Positions 1-10,411 of a stretch of 64,000 nt of DNA are shown here, in pieces. A program made the translations under genes and the position numbers. Source of the stretch: Branchiostoma floridae. Its lineage: Eukaryota > Chordata > Leptocardii > Amphioxiformes > Branchiostomatidae. Below the pieces are notes generated by a model that was given only the letters and a program-made list of their open reading frames with translations, had not been told where the DNA came from and searched no databases. Each line of letters begins with the position of its first letter. The stretch's first letter is position 1. The stretch is from NCBI RefSeq assembly GCF_000003815.2, contig NC_049985.1, positions 15,587,896 to 15,651,895 of the forward strand. Reading direction: 5' to 3'.

Positions 1-200
1 TTCTTACATAGACTAGGAAAAGAAAAGTCAACAAATAGAGAAAAAGACAGCTAGCAAACTAAATAACACAGTACTACTTTTTGTCCTGTCAATAAAGCTT
101 GTCATAAAGACATAAAGACTGTAGTCAGTATCATACGATCATGCTTGGAAGAAATGTTACAAAGAAAATATGACATTGTGCTCAGAATGATACCCATTAC

Positions 201-2039
201 CTTAGCTGGTTCCTCCATTGCAGGTGTCTGTGTCTCAGCCTGCCCTGGTACTGGGGGTGCTGGAGCTGAGCTGAATGTGCTGTCAGCAGAACGAGGTGCT
301 GAGAAACTCTCCACCCACTGTACCTCACCATCAGATGCCTTGTTGGAAAAAAACGACATGGCAGTGAAATAACAAAATCTGGGAAAACTCTGTCACCTCC
401 TACGGTGTTACATTTACTACCAGTCTCATCATCAATTCCACACCATCTAGACTTCAGGCACTTTGACTCTACATCAGAATAGATGTGCAGGTGCAGGACT
501 GGCCAGTACAGCCATGTAAATGTCTGTCAATGATGACAACCTTCCCACTGATGTTTGCAAGCAAAGAGCCAGCTATAAGCATCATCTGAACGGGCTTGAA
601 TAGAGTCTGTCTCTATAGACTCTCAAATCTTCCCTATGTGCTGAAACCTTCCTGTTCAAGTATCTCTTTCTTTGTCATACCTCAGAGCCACTACTTGAGT
701 CATCTCGCTTCCTTTTCTTCTCTTTCTTGTGCTTTTTGTGCTTCTTCTTCTCTTTCTTATGCTTCTTGGGTTTCACTTTCAGGCTCTCCTCCTGTAACAA
801 TATACACAAATATGCATATAAAACATTACAACCTATATTACCTGGTAATAACATAACAAAAGCTCTGTGGTCAAATAGTGCCAAGAGTATGTCCCTACCC
901 TGAACACAATGGCCATACGGTATATGCCCTGGTATCCAGACCTTTAACTGCATGAATATATGGCCTTCTACACTAGGGCTGGGTATTGGTACAGCGTACC
1001 GGTACAAAACCGTTTTTTCTTATTGGACCGGTCCAGAAAAACCGGACCTGAAAAAAAATAGTTGGACCGGATGTTGGACCGATTGGAAAATTAACAGATT
1101 ATTTTATCAGGCATTTACACGTTTTGGCGCTTGCAGGTGGAAGAAAATAACAACAGTGAAGTAGAGTAGAGTTTGTAGTAATTTCTACTAAGTTTTACAG
1201 CCAATCGCACAGGTGCAGTTAGCGTTGTAGGATTTTAAAACGCCAGCGTAAGTCAATACTCCACCAAAACAGATTTCTTTGTTGTAAAATGTACCATTGG
1301 TATGAGTCATACTGAATTAGGTCCAGGTTCAGGTCCGGACCTGGACCTAATCCTCTGGACCTGAACCGGACCTGGACCTGAATTTTCTGTACCGGTACCC
1401 AGCCCTATTCTACACTTACATTCCTGTACTGGTGGTTGCACTTTGAATGTTTCATACACACAATTTAATATTTCAATTTCATTTCCCTCACACCTTACCT
1501 CTGTAGCCAATCGTTCATTGACAGCTGGCAGCATCCAGACATCTTCCCCTGTCCTTTTCTTCTTCTCCTTCCTTCTCTCTTCTTTCTCATGCTTCTCTTT
1601 TGCCTTAGAGAAAAATCATGAACAAGAAATTATGTGATGAGCTGTTATCTGGCAAATCGTAATTTCCGTCTGGGACAAGCCATTCTTATTGCCATAAAAA
1701 CTACTTAAAAACGAAGGATTTTTACGTTATTACCGACTTAGGTTCTTATGCCTCACCGTTATGATCAGATCACAACAAACGTCTGGACGCCAACGACATA
1801 CCTACGTCTCGCAGCGATCTACATAAATTTTGTACACACTGCCCCCCTCCCCACATAAACAAACCCCTAAAAGAGGTTAATGGGGGCATTTAACCGGTTT
1901 CTTGGTAGACGTCGCTTAAGTGTAACTCTTGGCCCCTCACCTTTGCCAGTAGCTGCTCTCTAGCCTGCCGTTTAACCGCCTTTTCCGTCTCGTAAACACG
2001 AGAACTTTTGAAGTTCACCAAGCCACCATGTTCCGCCAT
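201..2039 (-). CDS. CWF19L2: CWF19L2, CWF19-like protein 2, 5' four coding exons (partial)
   Basis: Four exons read right to left: 1941-2039, 1499-1603, 681-791 and 201-338. All are phase 0 with GT-AG ends, giving 151 codons before the gene leaves the window. The start ATG at 2039 opens MAEHGGLVNFKSS. Exon 2 carries EKEERRKEKKKRTGEDVW and then MLPAVNERL, which matches the conserved N-terminus of animal CWF19L2 (recalled human form: KEERRKELKRLRGEDTWMLPDVNERI). Exon 3 is a lysine/histidine-rich tract ending DDSSSGSE. Exon 4 has DGEVQWVES, like the human EDEWVEA block, then a Pro/Ala-rich stretch. The family's conserved C-terminal CwfJ domains lie beyond base 1. The family is spliceosome-associated and linked to lariat turnover (known for yeast Drn1/Cwf19). 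Intron 2 is mostly a hAT MITE (974-1407). The start codon sits in a GATGGCGGA context resembling a YY1 site. Confidence 0.88.
974..1407 (+). mobile_element. hAT-type MITE, copy 1 of a 434-bp family
   Basis: The element starts TAGGGCTGGGTA and ends with its inverse, TACCCAGCCCTA. It is flanked by a perfect 8-bp duplication TTCTACAC (966-973 and 1408-1415), the hAT signature. The left end carries GGACCGGTCC-type and the right end CAGGTCCAGG-type subterminal repeats. The middle has no ORF. It sits in CWF19L2 intron 2 and is about 93 percent like the copy at 9971 by eye. Confidence 0.9.
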
Positions 2040-2380
2040 CGCGAAAGTAGAGCATACCACTTTTAGGTATTTCGCTATTTCATTTGAATTATCTTTAATG
2101 TATTGCTGCTCATATCAACACTTAATCATACATATCTTAAACATTTAGGGCACCATTTAGGGATTGAATACGTTAAAAGTGCAGTTTACTTGTTTTTAAT
2201 AGTACGTATTTCATAGTAGTTTTCTGAATCGTACCGTTTTTGATAATGTAGTGCTCCAAATAATCGTGCCCAGTGAATTTTGCGACAGCTATGAAGATTT
2301 TACGTCAATTTCATTGCCTCAAACCAGTCTGGTCCTATGTGAAGATTTCGTGGCGAGTGTAGTGACAACCAACTTAGAAA
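2040..2380. promoter_or_regulatory. Probable bidirectional promoter of CWF19L2 and MCTS1
   Basis: This 341-bp stretch separates the two divergent start codons and must hold both 5' UTRs and transcription starts. No TATA box is placed convincingly. The CWF19L2 ATG overlaps CCGCCATC (2033-2040 on the plus strand), a YY1-like core often found at start sites of housekeeping genes. The sequence is otherwise AT-rich with a few CpGs. Confidence 0.55.
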
Positions 2381-5300
2381 ATGTTTAAAAAGTAGGTACA
2401 TTTCCCGACTTTGATGCTTAGAAAATATTCTATTGATAATATAGATTATGTAGATACAGCTCTTACTCGTGAACACGTGTGTAACATCACGTAATTTGTT
2501 GTTTGTTGATCAGCATGCCGTCACTCACAGTGCTGTGCTGTGAAAATTACCATGTGCACTGCTGCATGCACTATATCAAAATTTATTATCATCGCAGCCA
2601 GAGTGGACTAATGTTCCAAATCATGGCTGTGACACTGAGGGCACAGATGCTACATATACAACTTACTCACACTCAGTCACAGTCGTACATTATTTGTTCC
2701 AGAGAAATTCCCTTTGCACTTTTGACAAGTGCAATGATCCGTCTCACCAAGGAGCTTTTATCTGATAAAAGCTCCTTGGCCTTGGTCTCACAGAGATCAG
2801 AATCATATGCAGAAATTCTTGGTACTGGTACTTAAAATGAATATGTCAAAGGTTATAAAGTCCCCGTAAAAGAAAACAGTCCGGAAATGTCTAGGTCTCG
2901 AACTCCCAACCTCTTGGTTCAGAGGCAGTGGCATTAACTACTGAACAACAGATGCCACCAAGAAAACATTGCTTTGCAAAGCAATAGCAATAAATAATAA
3001 ATTATGTAAGATGTTGTTGGCAGTGGTAGGTCTTAGGGGCATGTTCGGGCATGACGCACCCGCCATGATTCACGAGTCCTCCTAGATGGAAACTCCCAAT
3101 TACAAGCCTGCATCTTCTGGGGCCGTCTTACACATGGCACACAGTACTACTAGTAATCTGTCCCTGTGAGACTTAGTCCGCCAGTAGACGAGAGGGTGGA
3201 GAAGGACGTGCACATCTCTCCTTCACCTTAAAAAGTCACGTGCAGGCCAGGCAGACGGCAAGTAAATGTCTGCCTACCATTATCTTATGAGACAGATGGA
3301 TGCCAACAAGATGTTGTAATCACGCTAACTTCCAACCTCTGCCCTTGCCTAAGGTTTGAGGAGAAGGAGAGTGTGACAGGAGTGACCCAGCTGAAGTCGT
3401 CGGCTCAGCGGGGAATCCGAGCCAAGCTGCTGGACGAGTACAGTCACTGTGAGGACTACCTCAACCAGATTGTTCCCAAGAAGGAGGCCATGAAAATAGT
3501 CAAGTGGTGAGTTCTGGTATACTACTAAGTACTTCTGCTACTATTACTACTACTTCTTAGTGCTGTACGTACTACTACTGAGTTGGTAGAATATTAAGTC
3601 TTTTATTTCAATTGAAGGACCAATGATATTCATGATGCAATTATCTTGGGAAAGTGTAGCCTGGATGCTAGACTGATCACATAAGATTTGTGTGTTTCAC
3701 AGTGATTGGTGCGTATCATAATAAAAGGTACGTATGTTTTTGCATAGTGGTTTGTGCAAATGCTTAGGCCCCCCTGACTACTGGGATTTTGATTTTTTTC
3801 GTCTATTTCTGTATATTTTTCTGTGTCAGTAAAATTTTAATCCTCAACTGTTTTGTCCATGATCATTTCTCCTGCAGCCATGACCATGTAGAGATCATTG
3901 CCATAGGAAATGAGCTGCTGTTCTTCAGACAGAGGGATGGACCCTTCATGCCTACACTAAGACTTCTACATAAATGTGAGTCGCTCATCGCTATGTATTT
4001 GTTATGATTTTTTAGTGCAAATAAACAAACAATTTTATCACTTTGGTTTGACTTTCATCCTATTTGACCATTAAATCTTGTTCCCTGTTGTTTCCCCCTC
4101 AGACCCCATCCTGTTGTCCCACCAGCAGGTGGATAAGGGTGCCATCAGGTTTGTGTTGAGTGGAGCTAACATCATGTGTCCTGGTCTCACCTCACCTGGG
4201 GGGAAGATGGCTCCTGCAGACAAGGACACTGTTGTTGTATCCTTCTGTGTAGATGAACCTGCTGTTCTACTTGTCGCCTGCTTTTTGCAATACATGTACA
4301 GTACAACAAAAACAAAACTTGAATATTAGTTAATCTGTGACGGTAGTCAACATTATGTTACAATTTTAAGACCCTATATCTGTCTGGACTCACTGGACAG
4401 ATCATCCGCATGGAAGCACAGTGTGAAGACTATCCGACTGCTGCCTACCCCTGTGACAGGGATCCCAGCAGCAGTATAATCAAAAATGGATACGGACGGA
4501 AGGACGGGTATCTGTACACAAAATAAAACGCTTACGAACAAGCTTTCGATCAGTCCTCTGATCCTTACCAAGTTGAAATGACCCAAAGCCTAAGTCGTAT
4601 ATCCAGACCACAAGTGTGACGTCAGCAAAGGGTCAAAGACTCAAAGGTGCTTGTTAGTCGGTATCAGCCCCCGTCTCGGTTGAGGGAAGGTTGGTGGGCT
4701 CTGATGTAAGTGGGCTCTCAGTGGCACTGCCTACGGGGCATGTTTGGGCATCACGCAACGCACCCACTATACATGAATCGGGTAGGAGGAACCCCATACA
4801 TCCTGGGTGGGAAGTCCTCCTAGGAGACGGAGACTCCAAACAACAAAGTTGCATTGCGGGGCCGCTTTACATGTGGCAGTTCCTGCACCTGTGGGACTAG
4901 GAGTGTCAGTAGATGAGAGGGTGGAGAAAGAATTGTACACCCCCTCCTTCACCTTAAAAAAATCATGGGGCAGGCTTTGGCAAAAAGGTCGCCTTAATCC
5001 ACGCCAGCAAGTGACTGTTACCCCACTCCATTGCCTCTTGAGACGAAAGAATCCCACCCCGCAAAACTTTAACNNNNNNNNNNNNNNNNNNNNNNNNNNN
5101 NNNNNNNNNNNNNNNNNNNNNNNNNNNNNNNNNNNNNNNNNNNNNNNNNNNNNNNNNNNNNNNNNNNNNNNNNNNNNNNNNNNNNNNNNNNNNNNNNNNN
5201 NNNNNNNNNNNNNNNNNNNNNNNNNNNNNNNNNNNNNNNNNNNNNNNNNNNNNNNNNNNNNNNNNNNNNNNNNNNNNNNNNNNNNNNNNNNNNNNNNNNN

Positions 5301-6220
5301 NNNNNNNNNNNNNNNNNNNNNNNNNNNNNNNNNNNNNNNNNNNNNNNNNNNNNNNNNNNNNNNNNNNNNNNNNNNNNNNNNNNNNNNNNNNNNNNNNNNN
5401 NNNNNNNNNNNNNNNNNNNNNNNNNNNNNNNNNNNNNNNNNNNNNNNNNNNNNNNNNNNNNNNNNNNNNNNNNNNNNNNNNNNNNNNNNNNNNNNNNNNN
5501 NNNNNNNNNNNNNNNNNNNNNNNNNNNNNNNNNNNNNNNNNNNNNNNNNNNNNNNNNNNNNNNNNNNNNNNNNNNNNNCCCTTAACAGTGCTTCAAGGCA
5601 ATAATGGCAGAGGGAAAGGAGCATGCACTGGCAGTAGGAATTCTGAAGATGTCAACAGGAGACATGTAAGTATGGTTATCAGCATTACAAATTACAAAAT
5701 GTACCTACTGTATATTTCAACACGAATCTTGCTTCTATGGGTGCCTCAATGCACCAAATTTATAGTGCTTGTATTGCAATACTCTTCAGCAGATGTCAGG
5801 CACTGTCTTGTCTTGGACATCATTTTAAGCACTTTTTTTGTCCTTTCTAATTTGTGATAACAGCAGCTTTGCCTGCTAAGTCAAAGAAAAACTGACAATA
5901 TAAAAAGGCCAACAAAAATGCCTAACAAGACGTTCAAAATTATCTTGGGACTAACCTCTGTTTGGAGAGTATTACAATAGATTGCCCGTGAATTTTTTTA
6001 TCACTGAAGATACATGGGTATGGGTATACATGGGGATACATAACGTACTGTTGTAATATCTAGTAACTATAAGTTAAAGTATGATACTCTGATGATTGTC
6101 TCTTCTTATGCTAACAATCTTTCTCTTGTGTTTTACAGAGCATCCATAAACAAAGGAGTTGGAGTTGAGAATGTCCACTATCTAAATGATGGGCTGTGGC
6201 ACTTTAGGACTGTTAAATAG
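2381..6220 (+). CDS. MCTS1: MCTS1 (MCT-1), translation re-initiation factor, complete
   Basis: Six coding exons: 2381-2391, 3354-3506, 3878-3975, 4103-4236, 5598-5665 and 6139-6220. They sum to 546 nt, 181 codons plus stop, exactly the human length. The first exon codes only MFK plus two bases; it joins across a GTAGGT donor to give MFKKFEEKE. Further landmarks are [83 protein letters not shown] and [15 protein letters not shown]. The N-terminal half is the MCT-1 domain and about residues 92-171 form the RNA-binding PUA domain. MCTS1 pairs with DENR on the 40S subunit in post-termination recycling and re-initiation (family knowledge). Intron 4 contains a 505-bp assembly gap. The exon 5 acceptor (TTCAAG at 5592-5597) lies 20 bp after the gap and is the least certain junction. 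A divergent partner, CWF19L2, lies upstream. Confidence 0.95.
2747..2779. repeat. Perfect 16-bp-arm hairpin
   Basis: CCAAGGAGCTTTTATC is followed by a single T and then its exact reverse complement. It lies in MCTS1 intron 1. It may be the collapsed ends of a palindromic mini-element. Confidence 0.8.
2860..2962 (-). mobile_element. tRNA-derived SINE-like sequence
   Basis: Read on the minus strand, this has an A-box-like GTTCAGTAGTTAATGC, a 5-bp anticodon-like stem CCTCT/AGAGG with a 7-nt loop, and a B-box-like GGGAGTTCGAGACC at tRNA spacing. A functional acceptor stem is not visible, so it is read as a SINE head or decayed tRNA copy in MCTS1 intron 1 rather than a tRNA gene. Confidence 0.45.
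3018..3313 (+). repeat. Dispersed repeat, copy 1 (MCTS1 intron 1)
   Basis: It shares blocks with 4710-5070: GGGGCATGTT-GGGCAT-ACGC, then GAGAGGGTGGAGAA and CTCCTTCACCTTAAAAA. Family unknown; no coding potential. The two copies lie in direct orientation in introns 1 and 4 of MCTS1. Confidence 0.65.
4710..5073 (+). repeat. Dispersed repeat, copy 2 (MCTS1 intron 4)
   Basis: Second copy of the repeat at 3018, in the same orientation and ending at the assembly gap. Long apparent reading frames on both strands here run through Ns and are not genes. Confidence 0.65.
5074..5578. other. Assembly gap (505 N)
   Basis: Run of undetermined bases in MCTS1 intron 4. Confidence 0.99.
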
Positions 6221-8480
6221 CACTGTTTGACTCATGCTGTAGATTTTTCATTATGTGTTGGGCTTGGAATTCATTTTGGGGGGTAGGTAAACTGATGCAA
6301 CTAACAAAAATATTTAGGTACACAGGAAACCGTGTAACAAACATCGCTGCCTCTCTTCAGAAGGTTTTATTATTTTTCTGTCACTTGAATGTGAATGTCA
6401 AGAAGATACTATTATGCAATAGTACCTTTCTTTACCTACATTACTGGTGAATCAATGTATAGACAGTAGAAAGCAATTAGGTGCAATCTCTGATTTTGAG
6501 TGCAAGAAAGTACATACACAGATTGCATGCACACAGTATTTCGAGCCCTGAACTGTAATTTCTTTTTTTTTTTTCAAATTCTGCTGAACCTACCATATCT
6601 GTTTGAATTGAAACACACCAGCAAGTGTGTATAAGAACTAAGAGCTATGCTTCTGAAAATGACAGAAGGAATATGAAATTTAGTTGAACCTGTTCAAGTC
6701 TAGTACAGTTTCTTGGGTTGCATTTTTTTAATGATGTAGGCAAACTAAGGCTGCCAATAATCAATGATGAAATCATGTAAGGTCATTTTCAGTGTACATG
6801 TATTTGATGCTGAATAAGAGTTATCTACCATTCAAAACTGCAGCACAACATATAAAAAGTAGTTATGCTGCAGTACCATACAAAGCGGTTATGAGGCCTA
6901 TTATAAAGCTGTATTGAAGTTGACCAGTCCTTTGTTTTCTCGACTCTATCCTTACACCAAGTATAGTAAAGATCGATCCACAGTTTCTCGAGTTACGCTA
7001 TCCACAAGCACACAAGTGGCACCCGACAAATAACCTATTGATAAAAACCCTCTGATTAAGGTTATTATCGGGTAGCAAAATGAGTCTTAACTTCACTGCA
7101 AAACATAACATTTCATACGNNNNNNNNNNNNNNNNNNNNNNNNNNNNNNNNNNNNNNNNNNNNNNNNNNNNNNNNNNNNNNNNNNNNNNNNNNNNNNNNN
7201 NNNNNNNNNNNNNNNNNNNNNNNNNNNNNNNNNNNNNNNNNNNNNNNNCTAGTAACTATGGTCATGACAATATGTACAAAATGTACTCACTATATAGTGT
7301 CACTTCTACACGTTCGATCAAACTGCTACCACATTTTCCCATTCTAGTACTTTCATATCATGTTAACAATCTCTGGAGGAGATAAAAGTATTAGTCCCTT
7401 TTTTCAATATTAGACTAAGATTAATGTCATCCATAAATGTATTTGTTGTGGCCTAACAACATGTTACAGCACGCCCCATTTATTCCTACGCACGACTTTA
7501 TTGACACACTCACACAATATCTCACATGTCTCAATGGCTTCCTGTATAATGTAAACCATAGCACATGATACATTGTTGGCACATGTCTATAATCTATGAG
7601 ATAATATCACACACTTGAAATATATCAACAGTCTACTGAAATACCCCCTTTGACTGCATTTTATACAGTCACCCGATTGGCAAAACATTAACACCATTTT
7701 ACACCTCTGGTGCCCTTGGCACATTTTGTAGTATGTACGTGTACTTGTATATCAACACACAAGTACATGTCTCATTCACCAAACAGGATGATAGACATAT
7801 TAACACATTATTTATTTGACTTGTCATCTATGGTATACCACATGTAATCATCATCATCATCGCCACTTTGCAGAAAATGGAGTAGCAACTCGGTTGCTTC
7901 AAGGCCTCCCGTATTGGAGCCGTACGGTGGAAATTAAACAATGGTCGAGCTTATTGCTTTATAATCGAGTAACATAATGGTTATAGGCCAGTCCATTAAA
8001 ACATTTTAGATATTGGGTGTATTTCTAAAGACCGTTGTGCGTTTACCAGTAATAATGCCATAAATAGGTGACAAACCAGAACGAAAAGCGCTATAGCTCC
8101 CAATAATGTAGAAGTTCCCGTTTCTGAAAACAGGAACGTCAAAAAATATCAATCTTTAAGTTAGTAACTGGAGACGGGTATATTTAATCATTGCTTTATG
8201 CTCGAAATTTCTGTTTTTATTTTTCTACTTTACAGTAATGTTAAAGCCTTGGACAGTTACGTGTGTATACATGGTATGGAAATGCAAATGATCTTTATAA
8301 TGAACATGCGGCAAGAGAAGCACAGAGGAGAAAGGAATAATACTGGGTTTGGGGTTGTGGATTTGTGCGCTTGAATAAAAAAGAAACAGGTGTGAAATAT
8401 CGATTTAGACCTTTGTTTTCAAAGATAACAGATGTACAAAAGTCACACATGCGACAGCCAACTGTTGAAGACGCATCTGG
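6221..8480. other. MCTS1 3' UTR and intergenic, no gene seen
   Basis: No canonical AATAAA is found soon after the MCTS1 stop. A lone transposon end (TATTTCGAGCCCTG, 6537-6550) belongs to the family at 29999. A 129-N gap lies at 7120-7248. No coding sequence is supported. Confidence 0.6.
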
Positions 8481-8589
8481 ACTCTCGGCATTGATCCCGA
8501 AAACGGTCGATCGTACCCGATCATGACCCTCGTGCATATCCGTGAGGTGTCGGAACGGTTGCCATGGTATTGCGTCGCCCCTGGACATG

Positions 8590-8830
8590 AAATTACCGTT
8601 TCTGAAGTGAATTGTTGCAGTTTCTCTTCTCTGACACGGAGGACGTTCTGTGATCTGTTGTCAGCTTAATTAGCCGCCATACGAACGGACTCAGCTTAAT
8701 AATACTAGGGTCTCCCGAGTCACTCTTGGTCGATTTGAAGCCGTGCAGCTGGAAAGCACAACTCTGCACCGCTCAAAGTCACCGGAGCGGAGGACATTTT
8801 CCCACGCAAGAGCAATACCCGGCCCTGACG
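8590..8830 (+). other. Possible non-coding first exon / promoter region
   Basis: A CpG-containing stretch, unlike its AT-rich surroundings, ends CCTGACG followed by the consensus donor GTAAGC at 8831. No long ORF crosses it. The start is arbitrary. It is read as a candidate 5' UTR exon upstream of 9107. Confidence 0.4.
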
Positions 8831-9106
8831 GTAAGCGTAATTTCCAGTGGCTTGATTCTTTATATAGATTATTTAGTACACACAGTTTTTAGCATTTAAC
8901 GTTTATCTCTTGTTGTTATTGTGAAATGAGAATTTTGTTGTTTTTCATCTTGAAAGGTTTCCTGCTAAAGACTGGTGGCGTTTGTAACGCTAACAATAAT
9001 TAACGTTATGTAACATGGAAAACCGGTTATAATACTATTAATAGTTATACTTACCTTCACGTAATTTGCTACTTTGTTGTGTGATGTGTTTTGTTTTGTT
9101 GTTAAG

Positions 9107-9215
9107 GTAGAACGCCAGCCTTCTCAAACAGTGGACACGAAGATACATTTTCTCTGAAAATCAGCAGAACTTGGCCCAGAATAAGGACAGAAAGGATAAC
9201 CTTCACATCAGACAG
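9107..9215 (+). other. Possible non-coding second exon
   Basis: A T-rich tract ending GTTAAG precedes 109 bp without any ATG, which end ACAG before the donor GTAAGG. Its spacing from the candidate exon ending at 8830 suits a short intron. Non-coding, so a leader exon is inferred. Confidence 0.42.
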
Positions 9216-9327
9216 GTAAGGGGACTGAAAGTTTTCTAGCTGCCCACCTGTAGACGCCCATGTTGATCAAGCTCTAATTAGAACCTTGTGTTGACATTAC
9301 GTTAGATTTTTAGGTCACAAAACTTAA

Positions 9328-9893
9328 AGGGGCCCAGAGTGATTTTTTTTGTCTTTTCAAATTCAATTTTCTAGTTCATTTTTACGTAACGTTACAGTTA
9401 ATGTTAAATAACACTATCTCATTGCATTTCGACCTTCATTGAGCAAAGATGAGATGTCGTTGGGAGGTGAGAAATCTTTGAAAATCTGAGCGCTGCATGA
9501 CATCATTTCAAATTTTTGGAAAACACGCGAACATGACCGATGAGTCCTGAACGCTTCCGGAGATACATTGCATCGTCAATTGTTCGAATCTGGTTTCAAT
9601 TTCTGAATGCACGAATCAGATTCAATTGCAATTCGCTTGGTGACCTTACGCGTTCGAAAATCACCGAAAGTTACCGACGGGAAACCGTTAGTGGCTCAAT
9701 CCTGTGCTGATTTATTGAGGGATGTAATAAATCAAAGGGGTTCGTTTGCGGCATGTTTGTGCGCCCTTTTAAATGCTGAAAGTATGAACTGATACACATG
9801 TGCTAGCTTGGTGAAGTAAATGTCAATATCGTACTGATTGTCTCATTCAGAATATTTCCAATTTTATTGCTCTAAAAATCGCTCTGGGCATCT
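9328..9893. mobile_element. TTAA-flanked MITE (Kolobok/piggyBac-like)
   Basis: TTAA (9324-9327), then AGGGGCCCAGAGTGATTTT, and at the right AAAATCGCTCTGGGCATCT followed by TTAA (9894-9897). The ends are imperfect inverted repeats and the body (566 bp) is non-coding. The duplicated TTAA places it in a TTAA-targeting superfamily. Confidence 0.75.
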
Positions 9894-9970
9894 TTAATTA
9901 TTGTAATTTTTTACCCAAATATGTAACGTTAGGGGGGCATAAGTAAGTTATAGAAGAAAAGTGTCATAAA

Positions 9971-10403
9971 TAGGGCTGGGTATCGGTACATCGTACCGGT
10001 ACAAAACCGGTTTTCCTCATTGGACCGGTCCAGAAAAACCGGACCTGAAAAAATTAGGTGGACCGGATGTTGGACCGATTAGAAAATTAACAGATTATTT
10101 TATCAGGCATTCACACGTTTTGGCGCTTGCAGGTGGAAGAGAATAACAAGAGTGAAGTAGAGTAGAGTTTATAGTAATTTCTACCAAGTTTTACAGCCAA
10201 TCGTACAGGTGCAGTTAGCGTTGAAGGATTTTAAAACGCCGGTGCAAGTCTAATTCTCCACCAAACAGATTTCTTTGTAGTGAAATGGACCATTGGTATG
10301 AGTCATACTGCATCAGGTCCAGGTTCAGGTCCGGACCTGGACCTGATCCTCTGGACCTGAACCGGACCTGGACCTGAATTTTCTGTACCGGTACCCAGCC
10401 CTA
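9971..10403 (+). mobile_element. hAT-type MITE, copy 2
   Basis: Same family and orientation as the element at 974. It is 433 bp long, with TAGGGCTGGGTA at one end and the inverse at the other. The perfect 8-bp duplication is GTCATAAA (9963-9970 and 10404-10411). Non-coding. Confidence 0.9.
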
Positions 10404-10411
10404 GTCATAAA

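Noticed and set aside
4484-4570. Resemblance to a retroelement 3' end (AAGCTTTCGATCAGTCC)
   Set aside because: Too short and without a coding or tail signal to assign.
4767-5624. Long open frames on both strands around 4767-5624
   Set aside because: Most of their length is undetermined N; the flanks are repeat sequence and MCTS1 intron.
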